Notes under the pieces: generated by a model
What the model was told of the DNA's origin: nothing
Databases searched by the model: none
What the model saw: the letters and a program-made list of their open reading frames with translations, nothing else
DNA from: Malus domestica
Taxonomy: Eukaryota; Streptophyta; Magnoliopsida; Rosales; Rosaceae
Assembly (NCBI RefSeq): GCF_042453785.1
Contig: NC_091677.1
Coordinates: 26,785,501 to 26,849,500, forward strand
DNA: 64,000 nucleotides
Direction: 5' to 3'
Part shown: piece by piece, positions 51,953 through 62,537 of the stretch
Position numbering within the stretch: the stretch's first letter is position 1
Layout of the letters: each line of letters starts with the position of its first letter
Made by a program: the position numbers and the translations under genes

Positions 51953-53635
51953 CTAAGTAGTAGTGGTTGTGTTGATGCCAAATGTGCGACCGCAGCTATA
52001 AACTGAGCAAACCGCTTGCAATGTCATCAATAGCAAGAGAAAAACGGCAGCCAACAAAGAAAGAATTGGCCAGCAACCAACCACATAAACCTTGAACATT
52101 TTTGCCATTTTAACCTTCCATCTACCGTTGTAATACTTGTTCACATCGTCAATCGCCTGGTCCAAGAATGGCACTTTCGTCAACCGAATCGACTTGCTCA
52201 TACCACTAAACAGATTGGCCACTTCTTCATCACTCTTCAAACGGTTCAGAATTATACCTTTATCTCTAAGCAGCTTTGCGTCCTCCTCCGTGTCTATAAT
52301 CCCGTTCATCATTTCCGTGTAGCGCGTAAAAACCAACTGCCCTGATGCATTTGATGCTTCATAAGCTACTAAGTTTCTCAGGATCACCTCTGCGTTCACA
52401 TCTAAGCTAGTTACGGGGAGGTAAAGTGTGACCGTTTTAGGATCAAAGGAGATGGATGAAATGCTACCCTTTGTTGGCACGAAACGGACCCCAGATTCCA
52501 TAAGACAAGACACAGAAGGGATTGTAATCTCCTCTACCAATGGCGGTATGTTGACGGAACTCTCATTTTCGGGTTTGATTTCTTCTTTGTCTTGGGAGGA
52601 GAATAAATAAGCAGAAGGTTGTTTCAAAAGTGCAAATCCAGGAAGGCTGGAGAGGATTGTCCAAGGCAATTTAAATATCACTTTAATAGGTCGGGATACA
52701 AATATTTTTTTAAGGAGACGTACCGGCCCTTTGTTTAGTTTCCACAGCAGCTTCCATACTTCCTTAAGAAATTGTTTAACGTAATTCGGGCTCTTCGTAG
52801 ATTTTGACTCCTTGTCTTCGTCTGCGGCTTCACCTTGATCCTCAGCTTCTACAATTTCAGAAGGCCGGCGTTCTAGTTTGGGGGTGATCATTTGGTACAA
52901 AAAGTCTAGCAAGTGAGCACATTCTGATACTTTGATCTTCGGCAGGTCGTCATCCTTCATCTTGAAGGGTGAAAGCTCTTTGCACAATCCCATCAACATC
53001 GAAAGCAGCATCTCGTCGGCGGTTTCCAACGATGGGAATTGAAACTCCAACATTTTTCTCGACACAAATAGTGGGATTTGGTTCTCGAGCATTACCAAGT
53101 CCCTTAGAATTGCATGGTGTGCTGAGTTCCTGCCTGAATAGTCAACCAAGCGCGACATCTTTGAGGAAACTCTTGTCAAAATCTTCCCTTCTTTGGCTCC
53201 ATAGACTTGGAGCATTTCTAGCACGAACGATGCATCAATCGCCATCATCCACCCTAGAGTCTCACCATTGAAATCCAGGTACTTGTGGTAGCAAGCACGA
53301 ATCCACGGCTCAAACTTTATCAATTGGTCAACAACATTTTGGAACTTAAGGCACTGGAGATTCTTTTGTGTTCGTTTAGCTGCAGCCACTTTGTACCTCT
53401 CCATCTCGTAGAGCTCCGTACGCAAATAATGGTAAGGACCAATTGCAACTTCTTGTGGGGTGTAGGAATGAGGATCACTGGCCAAAAGGGTTTTCGGGAC
53501 ATTGAAAACCGAAACCGGGATTTCGCCATCATCGTCGAGCTCTTCCTCGAGTGTTTTTCGGATTTGAATAACCCATTGGAACTCGTTGAAGTCCGAACTA
53601 GATTTGGAAGAGAAAGTTTGTTGGAGAGAAGACAT
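51953..53635 (-). CDS. DUF247 (UPF0481-like) protein, gene 3
   Basis: A single exon of 560 codons, colinear with gene 1 without length change. It has VSVFNVPKTLLASDPHSYTP, IGPYHYLRTELYEMERYK (Thr where the other copies have Pro), RDLVMLENQIPLFVSRKM, the acidic segment EAEDQGEAADEDKES and the C-terminal hydrophobic helix (WPILSLLAAVFLLLLMTLQA) with tail GINTTTTT. The start ATG is the one shared by all copies, and the TAG stop is the ancestral one. Its flanks match gene 1 over several kilobases on both sides. No frameshift or stop is present, so the protein is probably made. The function of this membrane-anchored family in dicots is unknown. Confidence 0.93.
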   Translation of the reverse strand: MSSLQQTFSSKSSSDFNEFQWVIQIRKTLEEELDDDGEIPVSVFNVPKTLLASDPHSYTPQEVAIGPYHYLRTELYEMERYKVAAAKRTQKNLQCLKFQNVVDQLIKFEPWIRACYHKYLDFNGETLGWMMAIDASFVLEMLQVYGAKEGKILTRVSSKMSRLVDYSGRNSAHHAILRDLVMLENQIPLFVSRKMLEFQFPSLETADEMLLSMLMGLCKELSPFKMKDDDLPKIKVSECAHLLDFLYQMITPKLERRPSEIVEAEDQGEAADEDKESKSTKSPNYVKQFLKEVWKLLWKLNKGPVRLLKKIFVSRPIKVIFKLPWTILSSLPGFALLKQPSAYLFSSQDKEEIKPENESSVNIPPLVEEITIPSVSCLMESGVRFVPTKGSISSISFDPKTVTLYLPVTSLDVNAEVILRNLVAYEASNASGQLVFTRYTEMMNGIIDTEEDAKLLRDKGIILNRLKSDEEVANLFSGMSKSIRLTKVPFLDQAIDDVNKYYNGRWKVKMAKMFKVYVVGCWPILSLLAAVFLLLLMTLQAVCSVYSCGRTFGINTTTTT

Positions 53636-54240
53636 GTTTATGGTGTGTTGTTGTAGCTTTTTTTAGGATCATAAACTTTTTTGGTGGGTTGAATGACAGT
53701 TTCTGATCAGGTTGTGAGGAAGTTATGAGAAGAACTAAGGAGAGGGTCCTCATATTAATATTGTCATTAGTCCTTTAAGAGTGTTTTTGAATTTATCAAT
53801 TGTGAATGCGTTTTCCTCATGCTTTAATTGTTTACCATAGGAAAGGTGTCTTTCACCTTGCTCATGACATAGATCTGAGTTGGCCACGGCATGTCTTCAT
53901 TATATCAAATTCTTATCCTTCTAAGTAATTGGTGTTAGCAAGAGTAGAAAGGATGTAGAGTGATGAGTATGAGAGATTTTTCAATTTGTCGAGAACACGG
54001 TCAGGTAATGCTAAGTGGAATAATTGGCAACTTCAAAAACAAATTCAACTAATTGCGTTATTACACTCAATGTACTTAGTTGCATTCCCGACACTCTGAA
54101 AAATTTCTCAATGAAAACAAATAAACTAGGTCAAAAGTTCGAAACACTTAAATATAATGAAAAATATGTAATAATTTGTCTATTGGTGACAGGGAGTTAT
54201 ATGTTTGTTATTCCCACCTGGTGCAAGTAGGATTAATGTA

Positions 54241-54313
54241 GGGCTCCATTAATGCGATTAGTGTGTGTGATCAATGTAGACAAGGGCTCCATTAATGCGA
54301 TTAGTGTGTGTGA
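54241..54313. repeat. Tandem duplication, 43-bp spacing
   Basis: GGGCTCCATTAATGCGATTA followed by GTGTGTGTGA occurs at 54,241 and 54,284, upstream of gene 3. It is not present upstream of gene 1. Confidence 0.92.
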
Positions 54314-55264
54314 CAACCATAATCAGTGGGCTCCATTTCACGCGTACCATGTGGGATGATAGTGCCCTGTGGGATGATATTCTGCAGTTTTCTTATCGTC
54401 AACTTCAAAACAAAGACAAGCTTGCAAAAAGGACTATTTATAAACATGTCTAATTAATTGGATGCAGTTGAAAATAAAATTTAATTGGTGTATATGGTAT
54501 TACTTAATCAGTAATCAATACTTCTATCGCCACCAACTAACTCTTGATCCATCTAAAAACAAACTAACTTTTGATCTAATGATAATTTGTTTCACAGTGT
54601 TTGAAATAAGTTATTTTGATATGTGTAAAAGTAAGCTAACTCTTGATGTAACGATGTTACGATAACTCTTTTTTATCAGTATTTGAAAGAAGTTCCAAGT
54701 TCAATTTCAAGCCATAGTGATTAAAAAATAAAGTAAAATCCTAATTGATGTGGTCGATTTTTTTTTTTTTTTTAAGTATGCCACCAATTATTATGTAACT
54801 ATCTCATTATGTGATACATTAGTTAGTCTAAAATGTTGAGTTAATAGTTAGTGTACGTAATATTACTAATTTTTACACTAAATTCATCTGAACTACTAAA
54901 AAAACGTCACATTAGTCATTTATAAAATGTTGAGATAATAGTTCGTGTACATCATATTACTCTTTTTACTTTACAAATAATAAGATAATTACATTAAATT
55001 TATGTAAACTACGAAGAGATGTATATTCGAATTTTAGTGTAGATAATAAAGCATACTACTCTAAACTCATATCTATTTACGTCATACTCTTAATATTTCT
55101 AATTATGGCGTGGAGGGCCTACATTTCATAATATTAGCATAAACCCTATCCTAACTTAATAATTTGTTAACTTGGATCAAATTACATCAGTATAGACGAA
55201 AGAGGACAACCATATTGGTTCCTTCCTTAGCCGTGAATAATGGTTGGTCTAATAATTCTCTTGT

Positions 55265-55377
55265 AGGCTCCAAGTTGGCGAGTCTGCTTGATTGTGGTCA
55301 AGAAGAGGCTGAAATGCCTCGGTGAGTCTTTTCGGTTCCCGAAAGAGGTGGATAACATGGCTTGCCACTAGTTAACC
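55265..55377. other. Short unassigned spacer
   Basis: Between the end of block C and the chromovirus LTR lies a stretch without homology to the rest of the window. The 5 bases before the LTR are TAACC; the matching target duplication would lie beyond the window. Confidence 0.5.
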
Positions 55378-55816
55378 TGACACACCCCGACCGAGGTCAA
55401 GGCATGCTGGCCATCAAATGAGGGTGACATAGCCATGTGCACAGTGTGGAAGCGATAAAGATAGCAACTATACGAATAATTAAAAACCAGATTACTAGAG
55501 TGCATTACTAAACAAAAAGTGATAGGAGTTAGTTACAACAGTAAACACTCCTAATCAGAGCATAAAGTCTAGGTGCAGTCCAGTAGGACAAGTACTAGTT
55601 ATACAGTACCAGGAATGTCCTACTATTATTTTGATAAGTCAAAACAGCCGACAATCCCGAGCCACCAGCAGCAAGCTTACTTAGAACCTAGAGAGGCGCA
55701 AAACAGAAAACGTGAGTGGGCAAAAACAAATGTTTTACAAAATCATTTCATTTATCAATATACTAACCCCTCGCTGTAAAACATATATAATTTTCCCAGA
55801 ATCAAGATATAAGTAT

Positions 55817-55856
<40 letters not shown>

Positions 55857-57604
55857 GAAATCATATCAATTCAATTTATGCTTCACATAATCCTATTCAT
55901 ATGTATGTCATGCCAAAATATAACAAAGTAAACAATCCAGGTAATAATAATTTCATAGAAATATGATATGTTAGTCGGAACCCCTGAGGTAGTCTGTACG
56001 GCTAAATTCATAGCTCAAAAGTCAATATGACCGGAGTCACTACAATGACCTATACGGCAATATACTGCACATAAGTCGGAACCACTAAGAAGGGTCTGTA
56101 CGACAAGATTGGGTGAAATATAATTATGCTTAACTTTATTCTCTCATAATAGCGGGCGATGAATCGCTATTCACTTACGAGTCGGAACCATAAATAAGGT
56201 ATGTACGACAAGGTTGTGCACTTAAGTTGGATCCAATATGAGCATATAGTGCGGGAGGTGACGTAAATAAACAAGCATGTACCTCATAGCTCTGGCTAAT
56301 TCATAATCACCCTAGATGCAGCTTTATGAGCTCAACATTACTTAATCACATATCACATCATCGATGATTCACACAACCAAAAATAATTTACCTGAACTCA
56401 CATGTGCCTCCACAACACCACATTTATATATATAAGCAACCATGCAATGCATATTCAAAATATAGAAGCATTTGGCATATTATTTCAAAGCATACTTTCC
56501 TTAAAATGCATTTCTGGGAAATATATCAAGTATATAAATATATACTGAAAACAAAAGCCCACTCACTGGTATGTCGAAGGGTCGTAGCCCCCGAGTCGCC
56601 CGTGGATACACTCGTCCTCGGGATAAGTCTCATCTATATGCAAATTAACTATAAAATGTTATTTTAAAGCACATAAGCAAAACTAGCTAATAATTTTTCA
56701 TACATTGCTCAATTTTGGTATTTAAATATATCAACATGACCTACACAACCTCACGAACATCGTGATATTTTTAGCAAAAAATTTCTATGGCTCACGTGCC
56801 ATCAAGCGCCGGGGAGGGCATGGCCTCACGCGCGGCCCACGCGCATCGTCTTCAACCTCCAGATGCCGGAACTGTGTCACCGGCGCCGGATTCTGGGCAG
56901 ACCTGTAACTACCCATTTCTCACTCATTTTTGCACCATTTTTCACGTATTTTATACCAAAATGAAGCTCTTAACTTGTAGAATACAATCATACCAATTTG
57001 AAGTTCTAAAAGTCACGGGATCTCAATGAAGAATTCCAAGAAAATAGGCCAAACTTCGTCCACACAATCCCGACTTCCAAAACCTTCAAACGAAGCACCC
57101 CGAGCTTCCTTGGGACCTCACTAAGCTCGCTATGAGCTTGGATTGTCCTAAAACATAACCATTTAAAAGTTCGTGAATAGTGCTCAACTCAGAGCTTGAA
57201 TTTTCAATGTGATATCGAACGAGTTCTTACCTGAAATAGGTACCTTTGAACTCACATGGTCCTCACGAACACATTGGTACTAATTTGGTCATGATCCGTG
57301 AAGTTTCAAGGGTCTTGGGTACTTGTTCGTACCATTTCGAATGAGAGAGAGTGAAACCGAGAGAGAGAGAGAGAAGAGAGAGCACGGGAGAGTGAGAGAA
57401 AGATAGGATGTGTGGTCCAGATTTTTGGGTCACCAATCAAAACAATCAGTTTTCCTTACTTCCAGTTGGTTCCAAAATAATAGGGACTTAACACATTGGT
57501 CCCCAACCACATATAGTCCCACAATGCCACAAACGCTCAAGAGCATTTTAGTCTTTTCACATCAACGATAACAAAAAATTACATTTCCGGGACGGGTTGT
57601 GACA
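55378..57604 (-). repeat. 3' LTR of the chromovirus (2,227 bp)
   Basis: Plus-strand ends TGACACACCCC and GGGTTGTGACA. It contains (AC)n/(AT)n at 55,816-55,856, recurrent GTCGGAACC...GTACGACAAG motifs near 55,975-56,215 and a GA-rich run near 57,355-57,400. By eye it differs from the right LTR at several percent of positions. Confidence 0.92.
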
Positions 57605-57659
57605 ATCTCCCCAACTTATAAAATTTCGTCCTCGAAATTATACATAACAAATACATCCA

Positions 57660-59125
57660 CTAATAATCATAAAACAATCGTGGATACATCTCCCCATCCG
57701 ATCCTCTGTCTCCCAAGTAGCTTCTTCCACTGAATGATTTCTCCATAACACTTTTACCAGACAAACTGTTTTGTTCCTCAGTTATTTATCCTTCCAATCT
57801 AATAGAGTCACTAGTTCTTCATCATAAGTCAAGTCCGAATTGATTTCCAAAGGTTGAGGAGGAATCACATGTGAAGGATCTGAAACATAATGTCGAAGCA
57901 TCGAAACATGAAACACATCGTGTACCTTGGACAACTCTGGAGGCAACTCAAGCCTGTAAGCAACCTCACTGACTCGCTCGATGATCATATATGGTCCAAT
58001 GTACCTAGGACTCAACTTTCCTTTCTTTCCAAATCGTACAAAACCTTTCCAAGGTGATAGCTTCAGAAATACCCAATCGCCTACATCATACTTTCGATCA
58101 GTGGCATGTTTGTCTTCTAAGCTCTTTTGTCGATCTTGGGCCGCTTTCAGGTTAGACTTAATTACCTGAACATTTTGAGTAGTCACACCCACAATCTCAG
58201 GGCCTACTAAAACTTTTTCGCCAACCTCTGACCAACATAGAGGCGTACGGTAAGATTTCCCATAAAGTGCCTCAAATGGTGCCATACCAATACTTGAATG
58301 ATAACTGTTATTGTAGGCGAACTCTATCAAATCCAAACAATCATGCCAACTATCTCCAAACTGCAGCACTGAAGATCTTAACATATCCTCTAATGTCTGA
58401 ATGGTCCTCTCAGATTGTCCATCTGTCTGAGGATGATATGCCGTACTATAAAACAATCTCGTACCAAGAGCTTCCTAGAATGTTATCCAGAACTTGGAAG
58501 TAAATCTGGGATCCCGATCCAATATGATATTAATTGGCACACCATGATACTTCACAATCTACGATATGAATAACTTAGCTAATCAGCTTAATGAATACGT
58601 CTCCCTTACTGGAATAAAATGTGCTAACTTCGTAAGCTGATCAACTACCCCCCAAATGCCATCATAACCATTCTGTGTGCGAGGAAGCTTGTACATAAAA
58701 TCCATAGTAATATTTTTCCATTTCCACTGTGGAATGGGAAGTGGTTGCATCAACCCAAACGGCTTCTTTCTTTCAGCTTTAACCTATTGGCAAATGGCAC
58801 ACCTACTCACATATTCGGCAATTTCTCTTTTCATACCTGGCCAATAATAAAATAGTCTAATGGCATGATACATCTTAGTGCCTCCTGGATGCATCGCATA
58901 TGCCAAAATATGTGCTTCATCCAAAATTTCTTTCTTTAATTCTACATTATTCGGCACATACATCCTACTTTCCTGCATAAGCATGCCATCAGTTTCTCGA
59001 ATCTCAAAATCTTTCTTTTTGCCTTGATTCCTTGCTTGAATTATTTCCTGGGTCTCCTCATCAATCATCTGAGTCTCAAGCACACGATCAATTAAAACTG
59101 GCCTAACCTGGAAATTAGCAAGCAA
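57660..59125 (-). pseudogene. Chromovirus integrase and chromodomain
   Basis: The zinc-binding HHCC region lies at 58,784-59,125 (HPGGTKMYHAIRLFYYWPGM, then VSRCAICQ). The core has TMDFM (first Asp), SDRDPRF (second Asp) and AYHPQTDGQSERT with the catalytic Glu. The C-terminal part reads KLSPRYIGPYMIIERV and VFHVSMLRHYVSDPSH. A stop follows DWKDK at about 57,780, and beyond it VCLVKVLWRNHSVEEATWE continues in the same frame: a chromodomain, the module that targets insertion to marked chromatin. Stops also lie in the core region near 58,470 and 58,590. It belongs to the Tekay/Del-type integrases by its tail. Confidence 0.87.
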
Positions 59126-59235
59126 GACTTCTCGTTAATCTTCCACTTCTAGCTCCACTCTAATGGACCTCAAATCTGCTAGAAGAGGAACATGACAATC
59201 ATAAATGGCATTAAGTCTGGTTGGAGTCTTTCTAC

Positions 59236-60813
59236 TCAGTACATCCACCACTGCATTTGCACGACCAGGATGATACTCAGTTGTGCAATCATAGTCACTA
59301 AGCAATTCAATCCACCTCCACTGCCGAAGTTAAGGTCTCTCTGGGTAAATAGATACTGGAGACTCTTATGATCTGTGAATATCTTACATTTCTCACCATA
59401 AAGATAATGTCTCCAAATCTTCAAAGCAAAGATGATAGGTGCTAACTCCAAATCATATGTAGGGTAATTCTTCTCATGAGGCTTCAACTGTCTCGAAGCA
59501 TAAGCAATTACCCTATCATGTTGCATTAATACACAACCCAAACCATTCAAAGAAGCATCACTATAAACCTCATAATTACCGCTATCATCTGGAAGTGCTA
59601 GAACAGGAGCATGAGTGAGATAGTACTTCAACTGCTGAAAACTTTGCTCACATTTACTATCCCACTTAAACTTAACATTCTTTCGAGTCAATCTCGTCAA
59701 TAGCAAAGCAATCACTGAAAAATCCTTAACGAACCATCTATAATAGCCTGCTAAGCTAAGAAAACTCCGTACCTCAGTGACGGTTCGAGGTTGCTCCTAT
59801 TTCTCCACAGCTGCTATTTTCTGAGAATCCACTTGAATGCCTTGAGCAGAAATGACATGTCCCAAAAATGCCACTTGATTCAACCAAAATTCACATTTGC
59901 TAAACTTAGCATATAGTTGGTGTTCCCTCAAACTACTCAACACCAACTTCAAATGTCTAGCATGCTCAGCCTTAGACTTAGAGTATACCAGAATATCGTC
60001 AATGAAGATAATAACAAACCTGTCCAAATATGGCTGGAATACTTGATTCATCAAATCCATAAAAGCTGCTGGTGCAGTAGTTAACTCGAATGGCATCACA
60101 AGGAACTCATAATGACCATATCAAGTCCTGAATGCGGTTTTATGGACATCTTCATTTTTAATCTTCAACTGATAGTATCCCGACCTCAAGTCAATCTTAG
60201 AAAATACGCACGCACCTCTTAGTTGATCAAATAAATCATCTATATGAGGCAATGGATAACGATTCTTAATGGTTACCCGATTCAATTGCCTGTAATCAAT
60301 GCACAGCCTCAAAGTTCCATCTTTCTTCCTCACAAATAAAACTGGGGCTCCCCAAGGTAAAGTACTAGGCTGAATGAAACCTTTATCCACTAACTCTTGC
60401 AACTGCACTTTCAATTCTCTTAATTCAGCAGGAGTCATTTTGTAAGGAGTCAAGGATATAGGATTCGTACTTGGAAGCAGATCAATAACAAACTCCAATT
60501 CTCTATCTGGCGGCAATCCAAGCAGATCCTCAGGGAATACATCTGGAAAATATCTGACCACATGAACATCTTCCACACTACTAGGAGTATCATCATTTAG
60601 CACCACATGAGCCAAATATCCCTGGCAACCTTTTGACAATAGTCTATTTACTTTCATGGCTAAAATAATACCATGCCTCACCCCACTAGGCTCTCCTACA
60701 AATGTAACTTCAAGTAATCCGGGACCATGAAATGTGACTATCTTCCCATAACAATCTATCTTGGCACGATTATAGTGCAACCAATCAGTGCCCAAAATCA
60801 CATCAAAATCCAC
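59236..60813 (-). pseudogene. Chromovirus reverse transcriptase and RNase H
   Basis: [20 protein letters not shown] (60,813) is the protease-RT linker. The reverse transcriptase has [35 protein letters not shown] and, after a stop at about 60,120, [17 protein letters not shown] and the catalytic box [11 protein letters not shown], intact. RNase H has [18 protein letters not shown] and [14 protein letters not shown]; a frameshift near 59,320 breaks its end (QRRW region in another frame). These enzymes make the DNA copy of the element. Stops at about 60,120 and 59,796 and the frameshift inactivate it. Confidence 0.9.
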
Positions 60814-61172
60814 ATAAGATTAGCCGGCATAATAATATCCTCTACTATCACTGGACATCCTGGATATACCCAATCCACAAAACAGCTATCCCTTCTAGGC
60901 ATAGAAAATTCTAAATTATATCCTAAGGATGTAGGATGAGGTTGTGTCACTTGAGCAAACGTATGAGAAATAACAGAATGTGTAGCACCACAATTAATCA
61001 ACACTCTAGCAAAATGACCAAGAATATTTAACGTACCCATGATTAAATCTGGATTATTCTGGGCATCTTGCAGTGACATGTTGTGGATACGTGCCTGGTT
61101 CTGCTGTTGTCTACCGCGACCTCTGTTGGCGTGAACACCACGTCCCTGCCTTTGTTGACCCGACTGCCTCAA
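60798..61172 (-). pseudogene. Chromovirus protease region
   Basis: The reading HFARVLINCGATHSVISHTF has NCG where retroelement aspartic proteases have DSG, so the catalytic Asp is lost. Upstream is a Gln/Arg/Gly-rich linker (about 61,080-61,172), and downstream the frame overlaps the RT linker in another phase. Confidence 0.8.
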
Positions 61173-62456
61173 AGATCCTGCACTACTAGCAGCAATCTCT
61201 CCTTGTTGGGGCTGTCCCCATTGGTACCACTGAGATCCACCAGCTGAATGTGGTTGATAAGATATAGATCCTCCTTGATACTGAGGATACCCACTCTAAT
61301 ACTGAGGATCCTGAGAGTACTGCTACTGACCTGAGGTGTAGGGAGCGGCGTCACCCTGGTAATGGTAGGCACCTCCTCATCCAGTCTGAGTATAACCACC
61401 AGATCCTTAAGCGTGCTGGATAAGTGCAGGTGGTGGGAAGGAAGGCTGCTGGGGTCTCTGTTGACTCTGACAGCATTGAGCAGCCCTATGACCCATCTGT
61501 CCACAAGTAAAACATCCATTGCTGCCTTTCCTACATTCCCCAAAATGCCGATTATTACACCTATGGCATGAGGGAGCACCAGATCCACCTGAACCACCAA
61601 AATCTATCTGTCTCTGAAACCTCGGACCTTCAGTGAATCTACCACCTCTCATCTGCATGTTAGTACTCAATCATCCGCTAAAAGAGCTAGAACTGCCACC
61701 ACTCCTCTAAAAGTTCTGGGTATTGCGGGGTCTCTGAAATGCTTGCCTTTTTCCTTTGTCATCTCATCTCTAGCCCCCATTATTTCCTTCATCATCCTCA
61801 CTTTCACTAGGCATGTTCTCTGAGGCCTTAATCCTCAGTAGAATCTCATAGAACTCTTGGTAAGAGGCACAGTGAGTCGATGTCGCTATGGAACGCCATT
61901 TCTTCTTAGTACCCAAACTGAAACGGCGAAGCATCTCTACCGGATTAGCAGCAACCTCCGGATCATATCTCGACAAATCAGTAAACATCCTATAATACTC
62001 ATTAGCGGACATCTTTCTTTACCTCAGATGAGTAAACTCATGTCTCTTAAGATCGATATACGCAGAAGGAATGAACCTTTTCCGAAATCGCTTCTTAAAC
62101 ACTCCCCAGTCCACAATCTCCTATGGGGTCATCTCGTAAGACTCCTGTCTCCACCAAGATGCAGATTGTTCTCCCAAAAACCAGGTAGTCGTCTCGACCC
62201 ACCTATCAGGAGGAAGATTCCCCGGACTCTGCATCACCTGAAAGGTCTTCTCCACATGATTCAACCATTTTTCCACCCCCTCATGACCTTCATTTCCCAT
62301 GAAGTGAGTCAACTTCATATTATGAACTGTCTCAACATGTGTCCTCTGAGGAGTACGGAATGCTGTCTAAATGGCAGAAACTATAGCTTCCTCTAATTTA
62401 GCAATATCAGGGAAACTAGATTCAGCTGGTTGACGGGGCTCTCTACGAGGGGGCAT
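61170..62456 (-). pseudogene. Chromovirus gag
   Basis: The likely start is MPPRREPRQPAESSFPD at 62,456 (an upstream in-frame ATG lies at about 62,476). MKLTHFMGNEGHEGVEKWLN, ESYEMTP, EYYRMFTDLSRYDPEVAANP and LRRFSLGTKK follow the Retrotrans_gag pattern, with stops and frameshifts between them. An intact zinc knuckle CFTCGQMGHRAAQC lies near 61,480-61,525, preceded by CHRCNNRHFGEC. Gag coats the genomic RNA. The C-terminal part is Gln/Tyr-rich. Confidence 0.87.
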
Positions 62457-62522
62457 AGTTCTGACATAAGACATCACAAGGATTAGAACATTCAAGAATT
62501 TATACATGACTGCTAAACCTAG

Positions 62523-62534
62523 GCTCTGATACCA
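62523..62534 (-). other. Primer-binding site of the chromovirus
   Basis: On the minus strand TGGTATCAGAGC lies 3 bases inside the 5' LTR and matches the tRNA-iMet 3' end. Confidence 0.92.
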
Positions 62535-62537
62535 AAC

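Larger units (their letters stand above)
49008..55264. repeat. Duplicated block C with DUF247 gene 3 (matches block A)
   Basis: 49,008-49,400 matches 17,131-17,520 and 49,396-55,264 matches 28,753-36,120, in the same orientation. The two parts are contiguous here, so this copy keeps the arrangement before the solo LTR and CACTA inserted in block A. The non-genic parts are AT-rich, with the MITEs listed separately. The right homology edge is about 55,264. Confidence 0.88.

Noticed and set aside
32314..53635. DUF247 genes as an S-locus (self-incompatibility) of this species
   Set aside because: The SI role of DUF247 is known from grasses; Rosaceae use S-RNase and F-box genes, and none of these are in the window.
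55378..57604. Independent solo LTR
   Set aside because: It is directly joined to a chromovirus interior with a partner LTR at 62,538.
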